Source: a virus. Taken from it: 60,258 nt of DNA. Made by a program: the position numbers and the translations under genes. A model generated the notes under the pieces. That model was not told the origin of the DNA. It was given only the letters and a program-made list of their open reading frames with translations, and did no database searches. Location of the stretch: positions 1 to 60,258 of IMG/VR virus record IMGVR_UViG_3300046002_006203, one strand, 5' to 3'. This document shows positions 31,638 through 40,895 of this stretch, one piece after another (the stretch's first letter is position 1; every line of letters starts with the position of its first letter).

Positions 31638-32116
31638 CGAAACGCCGCCGCCTCCGCCCCATCGAGCGCCCCACACTCGACCTGAACAAGCGCGCATGGG
31701 AGGCCAACATCAACGGCCACATCGTCGTCGGAACTTGGGTCAGGACCGAGGGCCGCAACTGGCAGCCCTGCATGGTGCTGCTGCATGGATCGCGTCCCAT
31801 CCGTCGTGGCAAGACCGTCCCTTGCGTCATTCCCCTCAATGAGTCGTGGCGGTGGGCGATGCACGGCGAGGTGGGCGACCCAGCGCATGTCGTTGCCCGC
31901 GTCATGGAGTGGCTGGCCTGCGGATACCTTGCGGGCGACCCCACCAGCAAGCGCGACTATCTCGCTGTCGTCGATGCGGTCAACAAGCGTCTGCCAGACC
32001 TGATCGCAATGCCCCCGCGCCCGAAAGGCGACCTCGACGTGATCGGGGAAGTCACGGGCATCAACAAAGTCACCGGCGAAATCATGTTCCAGACCGAGGT
32101 GACAAACGATGTTTGA
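31634..32116 (+). CDS. Hypothetical packaging-region protein (160 aa)
   Basis: A basic N-terminus (MTKRRRLRPIERP) precedes a beta-rich core (VVGTWVRTEGRNWQPCMVLLHG). It sits between terL and portal with 4- and 8-base overlaps, so a head-assembly role is inferred. Confidence 0.65.
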   Translation: MTKRRRLRPIERPTLDLNKRAWEANINGHIVVGTWVRTEGRNWQPCMVLLHGSRPIRRGKTVPCVIPLNESWRWAMHGEVGDPAHVVARVMEWLACGYLAGDPTSKRDYLAVVDAVNKRLPDLIAMPPRPKGDLDVIGEVTGINKVTGEIMFQTEVTNDV

Positions 32117-34331
32117 GTCCGACGACAAAACCCAACGCTACGAAGTCTCCGGTTCCGTGTCCTATGACCGCCGCCGCCAAGGTTCTCCGGGCGATGATTT
32201 CATGGAGCGGCTGGAGCGCGCGCGCACGCCTGCCCTGAAAACCAGCCTGCTGGACAGCAACCTTGCCAACTATCTGCACGCCAAACTGCTGGGCAGCTAC
32301 ACCCGCGAGCTGGACCGGCAGGCAGAAAACCGCCTCGATATGGCGATGGACGAGGATTTCTACGACCACATCCAGTTCACCGAAGAGGAAATTGCCATTC
32401 TGGCGGCACGGGGCCAAGCGCCAATCGTGTTCAACATGATCCAGACCACCGTGAACTGGGTTCTGGGGTCGCAGCGCCGCGCCCCGATGGATTACCGCAT
32501 CCTGCCGCGCAAAAAGGCCGGTCTGGAAAGCGCCGAGCGCAAGACCCAGCTTCTCAAGCATGTATCGGACACCAACCGTTCCGAATACGAGTGGTCAACC
32601 GCATTCGCCAAGGCGGTAAAGACCGGCCTTGGCTGGGTGGAAACCGGACAGGGCCGCCCCGAAGACGGGAATATCGTCTATGTGCGCGAGGAAGACTGGC
32701 GCTCGATGCTCTGGGATTCGACTGCGCGCCGGTATGACCTGCAAGATGCCCGCTACGAGTTCAGGACAAAGTGGCTGGACGTGGATATCGCGGCAAACCT
32801 GTGGCCGCACCGGCAGGGCATCATCGCCGCCGCCGCACAGAACGCCACCTCTGGCCTCTACGATCTGGACAACATGGGCGACGAGCCGATGGACAGCCAA
32901 GAGGTCGCCCATTTTCAGGACGTAGGGCCATCCAGTCGCGGCAATCAGAATTTCGCCACCGAGCGGGAGCGCGTGCGCGTGGTTGAAGGGTGGTTCAAGC
33001 GCCCGATTCCCAATGCCCAGATCATCCGTGGCGGCCAGTTCAATGGCGAGTTGTTCGACGAATGGAGCCAAGGCCACATCAACGACCTGTATTCCGGCGT
33101 CTCGACCCTTGTGACCCGCCCGCGCGAGGTGATCCACGTCGCCCTGTTCACCGATGCAGGCCTTCTGGATCTGCGCCGCAGCCCCTATCGCCACAACCGT
33201 TTCCCGTTCACCCCGCTCTGGGGCTATCGCCGCGCCCGCGATGGGATGCCCTACGGCATGATCCGTGGCCTGCGCGATATCCAGCGCGACCTGAACAAGC
33301 GTGCCTCCAAGGCTCTGCACCACCTCTCGACCACGCGCGTTTTGGTTGAGGATAGTGCCGTTGACGATATCGAAGTCCTGCGCGACGAGGCGGCCCGTCC
33401 TGATGCCGTGATCGTCTACAAGGCTGGCCGTGCAGCGCCGCAAGTCCACTCCGACACCGGCCTTGCCGCAGCCCACGTCGATCTGATGAACCGCGACGCC
33501 CAGATGATCCAGCAAGTCGGCGGCGTCACCGATGAAAACATGGGCCGCAAGACCAACGCGACCTCTGGCAAGGCCATCATCGCGCGCCAAGACCAAGGCC
33601 AACTCGCCACCTCGATGTTCTTCGACAACCTGCGCCAGTCGCGCCTGATCCATGGCGAGAAAGAACTGGTGATGGTCGAGCAATTCTACACCGACGAGGA
33701 CGTGTTCCGCGTCACAGATGCGCGCGGCAATCCCGACTATGTGGCGATCAATGACGGCGACCCGCGCAATGCCATTTCGGACCACAAGGCCGACTTTATC
33801 ATCAGCGAAGAGGATTGGCGCGCAACCGCCCGTCAGGCACAGGCTGAACAGTTGCTTGATCTGGCTGGCAAGCTGGCCGCGACTGCCCCGCAACTGGTGC
33901 TGAACATCCTCGATCTGGTGGTCGAAGCCCTCGACGTTCCCAAGCGCGACGAGTTGGTGAAGCGCATCAGGCAACTGACCGGCCAAGCCGACCCCGACGC
34001 AGATCCGAACAACCCGGACCCAGAAACGCTGGCGATGCAGGAGCAGAAGGCCAAGGAGTCCGCTCTGGCCGAGCGTCAAGCCATGGCCGCCATCGAAGAG
34101 GCCGAGGGCAAAGCCCGCAAGATCAACGCCGAGGCCATGAAAGCCACGGCATCCATCCCAGCAGATGCCATCGCCACGATGAAGGCGGCATTTGAGGCAG
34201 CACTTGCCATCGCTGGCGCCCCAGCCGTGTCCGCTGCCGCAGACCAGATCCTGTCCGACGCAATGGCGGCGGCTGGGATGCTGGGCCAGCAGCCCGCTGC
34301 CGCGCAACCCCAACCCCAACCTGCCATGTGA
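32109..34331 (+). CDS. P22-type portal protein
   Basis: The 740-residue protein matches the P22/Stx-phage portal style: RGQAPIVFNMIQTTVNWVLGSQR, VKTGLGWVETG, SPYRHNRFPFTPLWGYRRARDG and GMIRGLRDIQRDLNKR. The C-terminus is a long helical, Gln/Pro-rich barrel-like tail. It forms the dodecameric DNA entry ring and binds the terminase. Confidence 0.9.
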   Translation: MFESDDKTQRYEVSGSVSYDRRRQGSPGDDFMERLERARTPALKTSLLDSNLANYLHAKLLGSYTRELDRQAENRLDMAMDEDFYDHIQFTEEEIAILAARGQAPIVFNMIQTTVNWVLGSQRRAPMDYRILPRKKAGLESAERKTQLLKHVSDTNRSEYEWSTAFAKAVKTGLGWVETGQGRPEDGNIVYVREEDWRSMLWDSTARRYDLQDARYEFRTKWLDVDIAANLWPHRQGIIAAAAQNATSGLYDLDNMGDEPMDSQEVAHFQDVGPSSRGNQNFATERERVRVVEGWFKRPIPNAQIIRGGQFNGELFDEWSQGHINDLYSGVSTLVTRPREVIHVALFTDAGLLDLRRSPYRHNRFPFTPLWGYRRARDGMPYGMIRGLRDIQRDLNKRASKALHHLSTTRVLVEDSAVDDIEVLRDEAARPDAVIVYKAGRAAPQVHSDTGLAAAHVDLMNRDAQMIQQVGGVTDENMGRKTNATSGKAIIARQDQGQLATSMFFDNLRQSRLIHGEKELVMVEQFYTDEDVFRVTDARGNPDYVAINDGDPRNAISDHKADFIISEEDWRATARQAQAEQLLDLAGKLAATAPQLVLNILDLVVEALDVPKRDELVKRIRQLTGQADPDADPNNPDPETLAMQEQKAKESALAERQAMAAIEEAEGKARKINAEAMKATASIPADAIATMKAAFEAALAIAGAPAVSAAADQILSDAMAAAGMLGQQPAAAQPQPQPAM

Positions 34332-34341
34332 GGATTGATCC

Positions 34342-35217
34342 ATGTCTGTGAAGCTGAACCTGACCGATACCGACCACATTCCCGAAGATTTCACGCTGGA
34401 AAGCCTGTCATCGTCTCTGACGGAGGGGGAAATCGCCGCTCTGAATGATGGCGAAGACCCAATCCTGACGCCGGAGGTCGATCCGGCAGAGGCCGAAGCC
34501 GCTGCGCTGGCCGACCAGCAGCAGGCCGACGCAGCAGCGCGCGCCGCGCAACAGCAGCAGGCTCCCGCGCCGCAGCAAATGCCGGATACTACCGCCGCCG
34601 AGGCCATCATTGCCAAGACGACTGCGGATATCGACGCGCTGGAGGACCGCTTTGACGCGGGCGAACTGTCTCTGCCCGAAAAGAAGGAGGCCATGCGTGC
34701 ATTGATCGCGCAGCAGGCACAAGCACAGGCGCAGCTTGAACGCGCGTCGGAAATTGCACAGCAAAATGTGCAGAGCGCCCGCGCCCAATTCTACAGCGCG
34801 CTGGACCAGTTCAAGGCCAAAGCCCCGTTCCTGTGGTCGGATGAACACCTTGGCGGCTGGGATGCGGCCCTGAAAACCGTCACCGGATCGCCCGCCTATG
34901 TCCAACTGTCGATGGAGCAGAAGATCAATCTCGCCCACGATATGTATGCGGCCAATTACAAGGCCATGTCGGGCGGCAAGGCTATTCCGGCCATCGCTGG
35001 CGGCAAGGCTCAGGACGGCTCCGCGCCCAAGGAAAAGCGCACGGACGAGCGCGATCCGGTGCAAACGCTGGGCGATTTCAACACCGACTCCAATGCCAGC
35101 ATCGAGGACGGCACCTTTGCCGTGATCGACCGCAAGATGGGTGAAGACCCCATCGCTGCCGAGAAAATGTTCAACCGCCTGACTCCTGACCAGCAGCAAG
35201 CCTACCTGAACGCCTGA
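34342..35217 (+). CDS. Putative scaffolding protein
   Basis: The 291-residue protein is acidic at its start, then Gln/Ala-rich and coiled-coil (about 55-150). Its place between portal and major capsid protein is the usual scaffold position. The C-terminus (AAEKMFNRLTPDQQQAYLNA) could be the coat-binding helix. No protease is evident. Confidence 0.75.
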   Translation: MSVKLNLTDTDHIPEDFTLESLSSSLTEGEIAALNDGEDPILTPEVDPAEAEAAALADQQQADAAARAAQQQQAPAPQQMPDTTAAEAIIAKTTADIDALEDRFDAGELSLPEKKEAMRALIAQQAQAQAQLERASEIAQQNVQSARAQFYSALDQFKAKAPFLWSDEHLGGWDAALKTVTGSPAYVQLSMEQKINLAHDMYAANYKAMSGGKAIPAIAGGKAQDGSAPKEKRTDERDPVQTLGDFNTDSNASIEDGTFAVIDRKMGEDPIAAEKMFNRLTPDQQQAYLNA

Positions 35218-35252
35218 TTGGCACGCGTATAGAAGAGGATACGGATGTGCTG

Positions 35253-35420
35253 ATGAAACGAGTCCACCTGTCAGAAGGCCCGCAGCGCATCCGCATCGGA
35301 GAGGCGATCATTCACATTCAGAAGATTGGCGAAAACCGCGTCACATTTATGATCGACGCTCCGAAAAATGTGCAGGTTGAAGCCCTAGATCGGCCAATCA
35401 CCAAGCCCATTGAAGAATGA
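35253..35420 (+). CDS. CsrA-like small protein (55 aa)
   Basis: The core RIRIGEAIIHIQKIGENRV followed by DAPKNVQVEA matches the CsrA/RsmA fold: IGD-strand-strand, then the APKxVxV signature. CsrA binds GGA motifs in mRNA leaders and controls translation. Deviations are clear: the N-terminal LILTRR is replaced, and the position of RNA-contacting Arg-44 appears to be Ala. RNA binding may therefore be altered. Two GGA motifs (35237-35239 and 35243-35245) precede its own ATG. Scaffold and capsid genes flank it. Confidence 0.65.
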   Translation: MKRVHLSEGPQRIRIGEAIIHIQKIGENRVTFMIDAPKNVQVEALDRPITKPIEE

Positions 35421-35502
35421 CCCCTATATATGGTATGGGGGGATACCACCACGCATAGGAAGTGCTTGGGTCAACCGTTTTTTGACCGAAGGAGCATGAC
35501 TT
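35421..35502 (+). promoter_or_regulatory. Structured leader before the major capsid gene
   Basis: Two nested hairpins: an outer CCTAT (35423-35427)/ATAGG (35455-35459) and an inner GGTAT/ATACC (35432-35447) with a six-G loop. A second stem GGTCAA (35469-35474)/TTGACC (35482-35487) ends directly at the Shine-Dalgarno GAAGGAG (35488-35494). This could modulate or stabilise capsid mRNA. Confidence 0.55.
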
Positions 35503-36603
35503 ATGCTTACGAATATGGGTGTTGGCGATCCGCGCGCCGTGAAACGCTGGGCGACCAGTCTCGCCGTTGATACCGACAAGCAGTCCTATTTCAGCCAGCG
35601 TTTTGTTGGCGAGGGCGAAAACAACATCATCGAACGCAAGGTGGATCTGGAAGACGACGCGGGCGACCGCATCCAGTTCGACCTTTCGATGCGCCTGCGC
35701 GGCGGCATGACCTTCGGCGATGATGTGATCGAAGGCTCCGAAGAGGCGCTGACGTTCTACTCGGATGAAGTCCGCATCGACCAAGCGCGTAAGGGCGCAT
35801 CGGCGGGTGGTCGCATGACCCGCAAGCGCACGCTGCAAAACCTGCGCCGGATCGCCAAGGACCGCACCTCCGAATACATGGCTGAATGGATTGACGAAGG
35901 CTTCTTTGTCTACCTGTCGGGCGACTCGACGTTCTCGGCAGTGAACCAAGACGCCAAGTTCGGTGAGGCATTCGCTGGCAACGCCGTGACCGCGCCCGAC
36001 GCCTCGCACATCGTCTATGGCGGCGCTGCAACCTCGAAGGCAACCATCGCAGCGACCGACAAAATGTCGATGGCTCTGCTGGAGCGCCTGTCGGTGAAGC
36101 CTCGCATGATGAACGCGGTGAACCCCGATGTGGTCAAGCTGTCGCCCATCACCGTGGACGGGGCCAAGCGGTTCGTCGTCCTCATGTCGCCGTTCCAAGC
36201 GCACGCGCTCCGCACCGAAACCGGCGATCTGTCGTGGCAGAAGATTTCGCAGGCGCTGGCAACCTCGGAAGGCCGCAACTCGCCCATCGTCAAGGGCGGC
36301 ATGGGCCTCGTCAACGGCTTGGTCTTGCACGAGCATGAAACTGTGCGCCGGTTCAGCGATTACGGTGCCGGTTCCAACATCGCCGCTGCCCGCGCCCTGT
36401 TGCTGGGCCGCCAAGCTGGCGTCGTGGCCTACGGTGCCGGTGGCAATGGCACTCGCATGACGTGGGTGGAGAAGATGTTCGACGCCGACAACCAAGTCGC
36501 AATTTACTGCGGCGTCATTATGGGCATCAAGAAGACCGTGTTCAACGGCCTCGACTTCGGCGTTGTCGCTGTCGATACCGCCTGCGCTGATCCCAACGCC
36601 TGA
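35503..36603 (+). CDS. Major capsid protein (N4-gp56/DUF4043-like)
   Basis: The 366-residue protein has motifs of the N4-gp56 coat family: RWATSLAVDTDKQSYFSQRFVGEGENNIIERKVDLE, GDRIQFDLSMRLRGG, RKRTLQNLRR and FVVLMSPFQAHALR. It has an HK97-type fold and builds the icosahedral shell. The ATG at 35503 has GAAGGAG 8 bases upstream. A hairpin follows its stop. Confidence 0.9.
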   Translation: MLTNMGVGDPRAVKRWATSLAVDTDKQSYFSQRFVGEGENNIIERKVDLEDDAGDRIQFDLSMRLRGGMTFGDDVIEGSEEALTFYSDEVRIDQARKGASAGGRMTRKRTLQNLRRIAKDRTSEYMAEWIDEGFFVYLSGDSTFSAVNQDAKFGEAFAGNAVTAPDASHIVYGGAATSKATIAATDKMSMALLERLSVKPRMMNAVNPDVVKLSPITVDGAKRFVVLMSPFQAHALRTETGDLSWQKISQALATSEGRNSPIVKGGMGLVNGLVLHEHETVRRFSDYGAGSNIAAARALLLGRQAGVVAYGAGGNGTRMTWVEKMFDADNQVAIYCGVIMGIKKTVFNGLDFGVVAVDTACADPNA

Positions 36604-36616
36604 TCGCTCTGATGCT

Positions 36617-36640
36617 GGCGGCCCCGTGACTGGGGCTGCC
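36617..36640 (+). promoter_or_regulatory. Hairpin after the capsid gene
   Basis: A 9-bp stem GGCGGCCCC / GGGGCTGCC (one G-U pair) with a 6-base loop and no T-run. More likely an mRNA 3' stabiliser or attenuator than a true terminator. Confidence 0.55.
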
Positions 36641-36677
36641 ACCACCCAATCCCACGCCAGCACAAGGAATCCCTCCC

Positions 36678-37121
36678 ATGGCGATCAAACAGACCAAGTT
36701 TTTCAAGGGCATGTCGCGCACGCCGGTTGGGCATCCCCACAAGGCGGGCCACACCACCACCCACCTGTTCACCCATGTTTTCACCGAGGCTGTCGCTACC
36801 ACCGATATCCTCGAATTGATCCCGCTGGCCCCCGGCTTGCGCGTGGTCGAATGCACCGTCAACACCGAGAACATCGCGGCCACCAACCTGACCGTTGGCA
36901 TCATGTCGGGCAGTGTCGGCTCTCTGGATGCGGCGCGCACGTCTGGTGATGAACTTGTCGCGGCGCAAGTCTCCGGCACCGAGTATTCCTCGTCGCTGCT
37001 GAAACTGGCCGCGCTGGCTAAGAACGGCGACACCGCCAAGTCGATTGGCCTCAAGGTCAGTGCTGACGTGGCAGCCGGTGCGACGAAGAAGCTGCACGTC
37101 AAACTCGTCGTCTCGTCCTGA
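36678..37121 (+). CDS. Putative capsid decoration protein (147 aa)
   Basis: A beta-rich small protein (TTHLFTHVFTEAVATTDILELIPLAPGLRVVE ... KKLHVKLVVSS) directly after the coat gene. The position and composition fit a head decoration or stabilisation protein. No family was matched with certainty. Confidence 0.65.
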   Translation: MAIKQTKFFKGMSRTPVGHPHKAGHTTTHLFTHVFTEAVATTDILELIPLAPGLRVVECTVNTENIAATNLTVGIMSGSVGSLDAARTSGDELVAAQVSGTEYSSSLLKLAALAKNGDTAKSIGLKVSADVAAGATKKLHVKLVVSS

Positions 37122-37146
37122 TCTGCAACCCGTAATCGCGGGTGAC

Positions 37147-37173
37147 GCCTTGGCCTGTCATATGGGCCAAGGC
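37147..37173 (+). promoter_or_regulatory. Strong hairpin after the decoration gene
   Basis: A perfect 9-bp stem GCCTTGGCC / GGCCAAGGC with a 9-base loop followed by ATTTCC. With only three T it is probably an attenuator or RNA-stabilising element that keeps capsid mRNA abundant relative to downstream tail genes. Confidence 0.6.
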
Positions 37174-37206
37174 ATTTCCACAACCCCAGCATCGTAGGAA
37201 CCTGCC

Positions 37207-37740
37207 ATGTCCGACTTTCCCGCAATGATCGTTGAGTCCATCCTGAAACGCGCCGGTGGGTCCGTTATCCCCATGGGCAACGTCAAATATCACTTCAAAG
37301 ATGATGGTCAGGATCGGCATGTCGCCATCGTCTCGGACCCCGATCACTTCGCCAAATTCATCAGCATCACCGAAGGCTTCCGCATTGTGGGCGTGGCCGA
37401 AGCCGCGACCGCCATCCCCGCCGTTGCGCTCGGCGTCCAGCCCGCGCCCGTGGCCCCCGTTGTGGCCCCCGTTGTGGCTCCTGTCGCCACCACGATCACC
37501 CCGACGCCCGCACCGGCCCAGACCGTGACCGATACCGTCGCCGCTGCTGAACAGGTCACGGAAGGCGCGCCGGTGCCTGACACCTCTGCACAGGTCATGC
37601 TGGAAAGCCTGTCGCTGGAAGAACTGCGCGCCGTTTTCCAGACCGAAGTGGGCCGCAAGCCTTCCGAAAAGGCCAAGGCCGACACCCTGATTGCAATGAT
37701 CGAGTCCACCCGCGCCGAGCGCATCGCCGCAGGCAAGTAA
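37207..37740 (+). CDS. Head protein with HeH/SAP-like C-terminus (177 aa)
   Basis: The first about 75 residues form a small beta domain (YHFKDDGQDRHVAIVSD). A Pro/Val/Ala linker (about 78-115) and a helix-extended-helix C-terminus (LESLSLEELRAVFQTEVGRKPSEKAKADTLIAMI) follow. Such layouts occur in head-completion proteins near coat genes. Confidence 0.6.
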   Translation: MSDFPAMIVESILKRAGGSVIPMGNVKYHFKDDGQDRHVAIVSDPDHFAKFISITEGFRIVGVAEAATAIPAVALGVQPAPVAPVVAPVVAPVATTITPTPAPAQTVTDTVAAAEQVTEGAPVPDTSAQVMLESLSLEELRAVFQTEVGRKPSEKAKADTLIAMIESTRAERIAAGK

Positions 37741-37776
37741 GGCCGGTCAATCGAACCCATAGTGGAGGCGTGAGCC

Positions 37777-38493
37777 GTGACTTTTACAGCCGCCGATGTT
37801 TTCGCCTCCGCTTCCTCGACCCTGCTTGACCCGTCCTATCGCCGCTGGACTGTTCCGACCCTGCGCGATTACCTGAATGATGGCCTGCGCGCGATCATCA
37901 ACGCCAAGCCCAATGCCAACACCAAGACCGTCACGCTGACTCTCGTCGCTGGGTCGCTCCAATCCCTTCCGGCCACCTATACCGTGCTGTCGCGCGTGAC
38001 CCGCAATCTGACCATCGCCCATGGCGTAGCGGGCGGCCCAGCCGGTGCAGCCGCGATCCGCCCGCTGCGAAGCCGCGATCTGCTGGATGCCATGATCCCC
38101 GACTGGCAGAGCAACGACAGCCTGCAACACGATATCGTCAAGCACGTCATTTATGATCTGGCTGACCCGCGCCGCTTCTATGTGGCCCCCGCGAATGACG
38201 GGACTGGCAAGGTTGAGGCGGTTGTGGGCGCATATCCCGCGATCATCGGCCCCGCAGCGTCAAACCCCGATCAGGCATCATCCTATGCCGCCGCCGTTGT
38301 GGATCTGCCCGACCTCTACAAGAATCCGCTCGTGGATTACGTCCTCTATCGCGCCTTTTCGATGGACTCTGGCGTGCAGGCCTCAGAGGCCCGCGCGCAA
38401 AAGCACATGGCAGAGTTCCAGAATGCAATCAGCCAAACCGCCCAAGGCGAAGCCGCAATGACGCTCGGCGCAACCCTGCAAGCTGGAGGCTAA
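37777..38493 (+). CDS. Head-tail adaptor protein (DUF6682-like)
   Basis: The 238-residue protein (VFASASSTLLDPSYRRWTVPTLRDYLNDGLRAII, ALQSLPATYTV-like strand, MIPDWQ, NPLVDYVLYRAFSMDS) resembles phage adaptor proteins placed under the portal in podoviruses. It starts with GTG at 37777. Confidence 0.75.
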   Translation: MTFTAADVFASASSTLLDPSYRRWTVPTLRDYLNDGLRAIINAKPNANTKTVTLTLVAGSLQSLPATYTVLSRVTRNLTIAHGVAGGPAGAAAIRPLRSRDLLDAMIPDWQSNDSLQHDIVKHVIYDLADPRRFYVAPANDGTGKVEAVVGAYPAIIGPAASNPDQASSYAAAVVDLPDLYKNPLVDYVLYRAFSMDSGVQASEARAQKHMAEFQNAISQTAQGEAAMTLGATLQAGG

Positions 38494-38504
38494 GGGACAC
38501 CATC

Positions 38505-39170
38505 ATGTCAGCGCCCAACACCCCCCTGTCCGCGTTCCTGCCCTATGTCCTGCCATATGTGGCAGCCTGTCCTGATCCGGTGGCCGAGTTTCACCTTCGC
38601 ATGGCTGCAATCGAGTTCTGTGAGCGCACCCGCTGCTGGCGGCACATCATCACTGTGGCCGTGGCAGCGAACAACCAGACCATCGCGGCCCCGAAATACT
38701 CGACCATCCACGAAATCGAGCAGGCCACATTCAATGGCAAGCCGCTCAATCCGACCCAATACACCGATGCCCAGCCCGACGAGTTGACCGGCCTGACTTC
38801 CACCGGCGAACCAGTCAACATCACCCAGATCGAAAGCGGGGTAGTGGCGCTCTATCCGTTCAAGACCGGCACGCTCCGCCTCTCTGCGTTCTTGAAGCCC
38901 ATGCACGGCAGCGCCTTCGGCCTGAACCGCCTCGACCCGCTGTCAGACGCCTACAACGTGGTGCCTGAGTTCATGCTCCGCCAGCACGCGGAAACCATCG
39001 CACGCGGCGCGCTGGCCCGCATCTACGCCCTGCCGGATGAGAAGTTCTCCAACACCAACAACGCGCTGTTCTACGCCAAAATGTTCGATGAAGCGTGCGG
39101 CCGCAATTTTGCATCGCACCTCAAAGGCCAGCAGCGCGCGCCGATCCGCACCAAAGCACAGTGGATGTGA
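38505..39170 (+). CDS. Tail tubular/adaptor protein (221 aa)
   Basis: Reads LSAFLPYVLPYVAACPDPVAEFHLRMAAIEFCERT and a beta-rich centre; the C-terminus is helical (ALFYAKMFDEACGRNF). This fits a second head-tail connector ring in podoviruses. Located between the adaptor and the tail hub genes. Confidence 0.7.
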   Translation: MSAPNTPLSAFLPYVLPYVAACPDPVAEFHLRMAAIEFCERTRCWRHIITVAVAANNQTIAAPKYSTIHEIEQATFNGKPLNPTQYTDAQPDELTGLTSTGEPVNITQIESGVVALYPFKTGTLRLSAFLKPMHGSAFGLNRLDPLSDAYNVVPEFMLRQHAETIARGALARIYALPDEKFSNTNNALFYAKMFDEACGRNFASHLKGQQRAPIRTKAQWM

Positions 39171-39173
39171 TCC

Positions 39174-40895
39174 ATGAAGATCGCGCTTGCCAACTTCCAA
39201 GGTGAAATCCCGCGCCTCGAACCGCGTGCGCTTCCGATCAACTATGCCTCAGTGTCCAAGAACACCAACTTCGACAACGGAATCCTTAGCCCGCTGCGGT
39301 CAACAAGCGTGTCCCATACCTTTGGCGCTGATGTGTCGTCCTTCTACCTCTTCAACGCGACATGGCTTGGCTGGTCTGGGATTGTCGATGTGGCCCCCGC
39401 GCCGGTCGCATCTGACCGCATCTATTACACCGGCGATGGCGCTCCGAAGGTGCGCGATGGTGCAACTGTCTATGCTCTGGCCCTGCCAGCGCCCGTCGCG
39501 GCCCCGACTGTCGTAAACCTGACCTCGCCAGATCCAAACTTTCTGGAGGCGACGTATTTCAGCTATACCTACGTCACGTCGCTGGGCGAAGAGTCGGCCC
39601 CGTCGCCGCTGTCGGCTGTTCTGGATACCTCTGCTGGCATCGTGGTGCGCGTCAACGGCTTCACCGCCCCGCCCGCTGGCCGCGCGATCACCACCTTCCG
39701 AATCTACCGCAGCCAAACATCGGCCACGGGCGCGACCGCCTTCTTCTTTGTGGCCGATCTTCCCATTGCCTCTTCGCTCTACGACCACGACATGACGGCA
39801 ACCCCGCTTGGCGAGTTGATTTCGTCCACGGACTTCGACACCCCGCCCGATACCCTGACCGGACTGACCGCCATGCCAAACGGCATGATGGCGGCCTTCA
39901 CCGGCAAGGACGTGTATTTCTGCGAACCTTACAAGCCGCACGCATGGCCTGAAAAGTATGTCCTGACCATGGACTATACCATCGTCGGGCTGTCTGCATT
40001 TGGATCAAACCTTGCCGTTCTGACCACCGGAACGCCCTATATCCTGCAAGGCACGCACCCCGACTCCATGGCCTCCGAGAAGATGGAAAGCGGTCTGCCC
40101 TGCCTGTCACGGCGTGGGATTGTCGATGTTGGTTATGCGGCGATCTATCCGTCAACTGAAGGGCTGGCGATGATTTCCTCTACCGATGTGAAGGTCATAT
40201 CGAAGGGGGTGTTCACACGGGAGCAATGGCGGTCCTTCTCTCCTGATACCATCGTGGCTGAGCGGTTCCGCGGTCAATACCTGTTTCTCCGCAATGTCTC
40301 AGCCTTCACCGTCTACAACGGCAATGGTCCGTCCGGTTACACCGAGTTGGAGCGCACCGATCTGGTAGGATCTGGCCCGACTCTGGCCGGTGATCCGCTG
40401 TCCTATGTGGTGATTTCAGGCGGGACGCCGGATTCCAGCTTTGGCGAACAGCGCCTTGGCATCATTGATCTGGAAGGCGAGTCCCCCTTCTTTGTCCAAA
40501 CCGATCTGGCCCGACCGAAGGCCATGCTCAATGACGTGAGCAGCGGCAACCTGTTCTTGCTCGACACAGACGCGCGATCCGTGAAGCTGTGGGAAGACCC
40601 GTCAGCCGCCCCCTCGGTGGCAAACTGGCAATCCAAGCTGTTCTCGTCCTTCATGCCAGCCTCAATTGGCGCAGTCTTTGTCCGCACCGCACGCCCCCTG
40701 CTGACCGAGGATAGCTTCGCCGTCCGCATCTATGCCGATGGCGTTCTGGTGGACACCATATCGCAGGCCAACAGCGCCGAGCGCGTGGCTGCATTCGGTC
40801 TGGCGCAGGAATGGGTGTTCGAGGTCGCAAGCAATGTGCCGGTGGTGTCTGTGACCGCAGCATCGACCATTGATGAACTGATGGAGGCGGCATGA
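39174..40895 (+). CDS. Tail hub/nozzle-like beta-propeller protein (573 aa)
   Basis: The opening MKIALANFQGEIPRLEPRALP and repeated beta blades (YFSYTYVTSLGEESAPSP, GKDVYFCEPYKPHAWP, EGLAMISSTDVKVIS) match the P22-gp10/T7-gp12-like tail stabilisation or nozzle proteins. It should form the distal tail tube that carries fibres. Overlaps the next gene by 4 bases. Confidence 0.75.
   Translation: MKIALANFQGEIPRLEPRALPINYASVSKNTNFDNGILSPLRSTSVSHTFGADVSSFYLFNATWLGWSGIVDVAPAPVASDRIYYTGDGAPKVRDGATVYALALPAPVAAPTVVNLTSPDPNFLEATYFSYTYVTSLGEESAPSPLSAVLDTSAGIVVRVNGFTAPPAGRAITTFRIYRSQTSATGATAFFFVADLPIASSLYDHDMTATPLGELISSTDFDTPPDTLTGLTAMPNGMMAAFTGKDVYFCEPYKPHAWPEKYVLTMDYTIVGLSAFGSNLAVLTTGTPYILQGTHPDSMASEKMESGLPCLSRRGIVDVGYAAIYPSTEGLAMISSTDVKVISKGVFTREQWRSFSPDTIVAERFRGQYLFLRNVSAFTVYNGNGPSGYTELERTDLVGSGPTLAGDPLSYVVISGGTPDSSFGEQRLGIIDLEGESPFFVQTDLARPKAMLNDVSSGNLFLLDTDARSVKLWEDPSAAPSVANWQSKLFSSFMPASIGAVFVRTARPLLTEDSFAVRIYADGVLVDTISQANSAERVAAFGLAQEWVFEVASNVPVVSVTAASTIDELMEAA

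Noticed and set aside
32595-34694. 699-codon minus-strand ORF opposite the portal gene
   Set aside because: Shadow of the strong GC3 bias of the portal and scaffold genes; low-complexity composition, no initiation signal, and it is antisense to well-supported genes.
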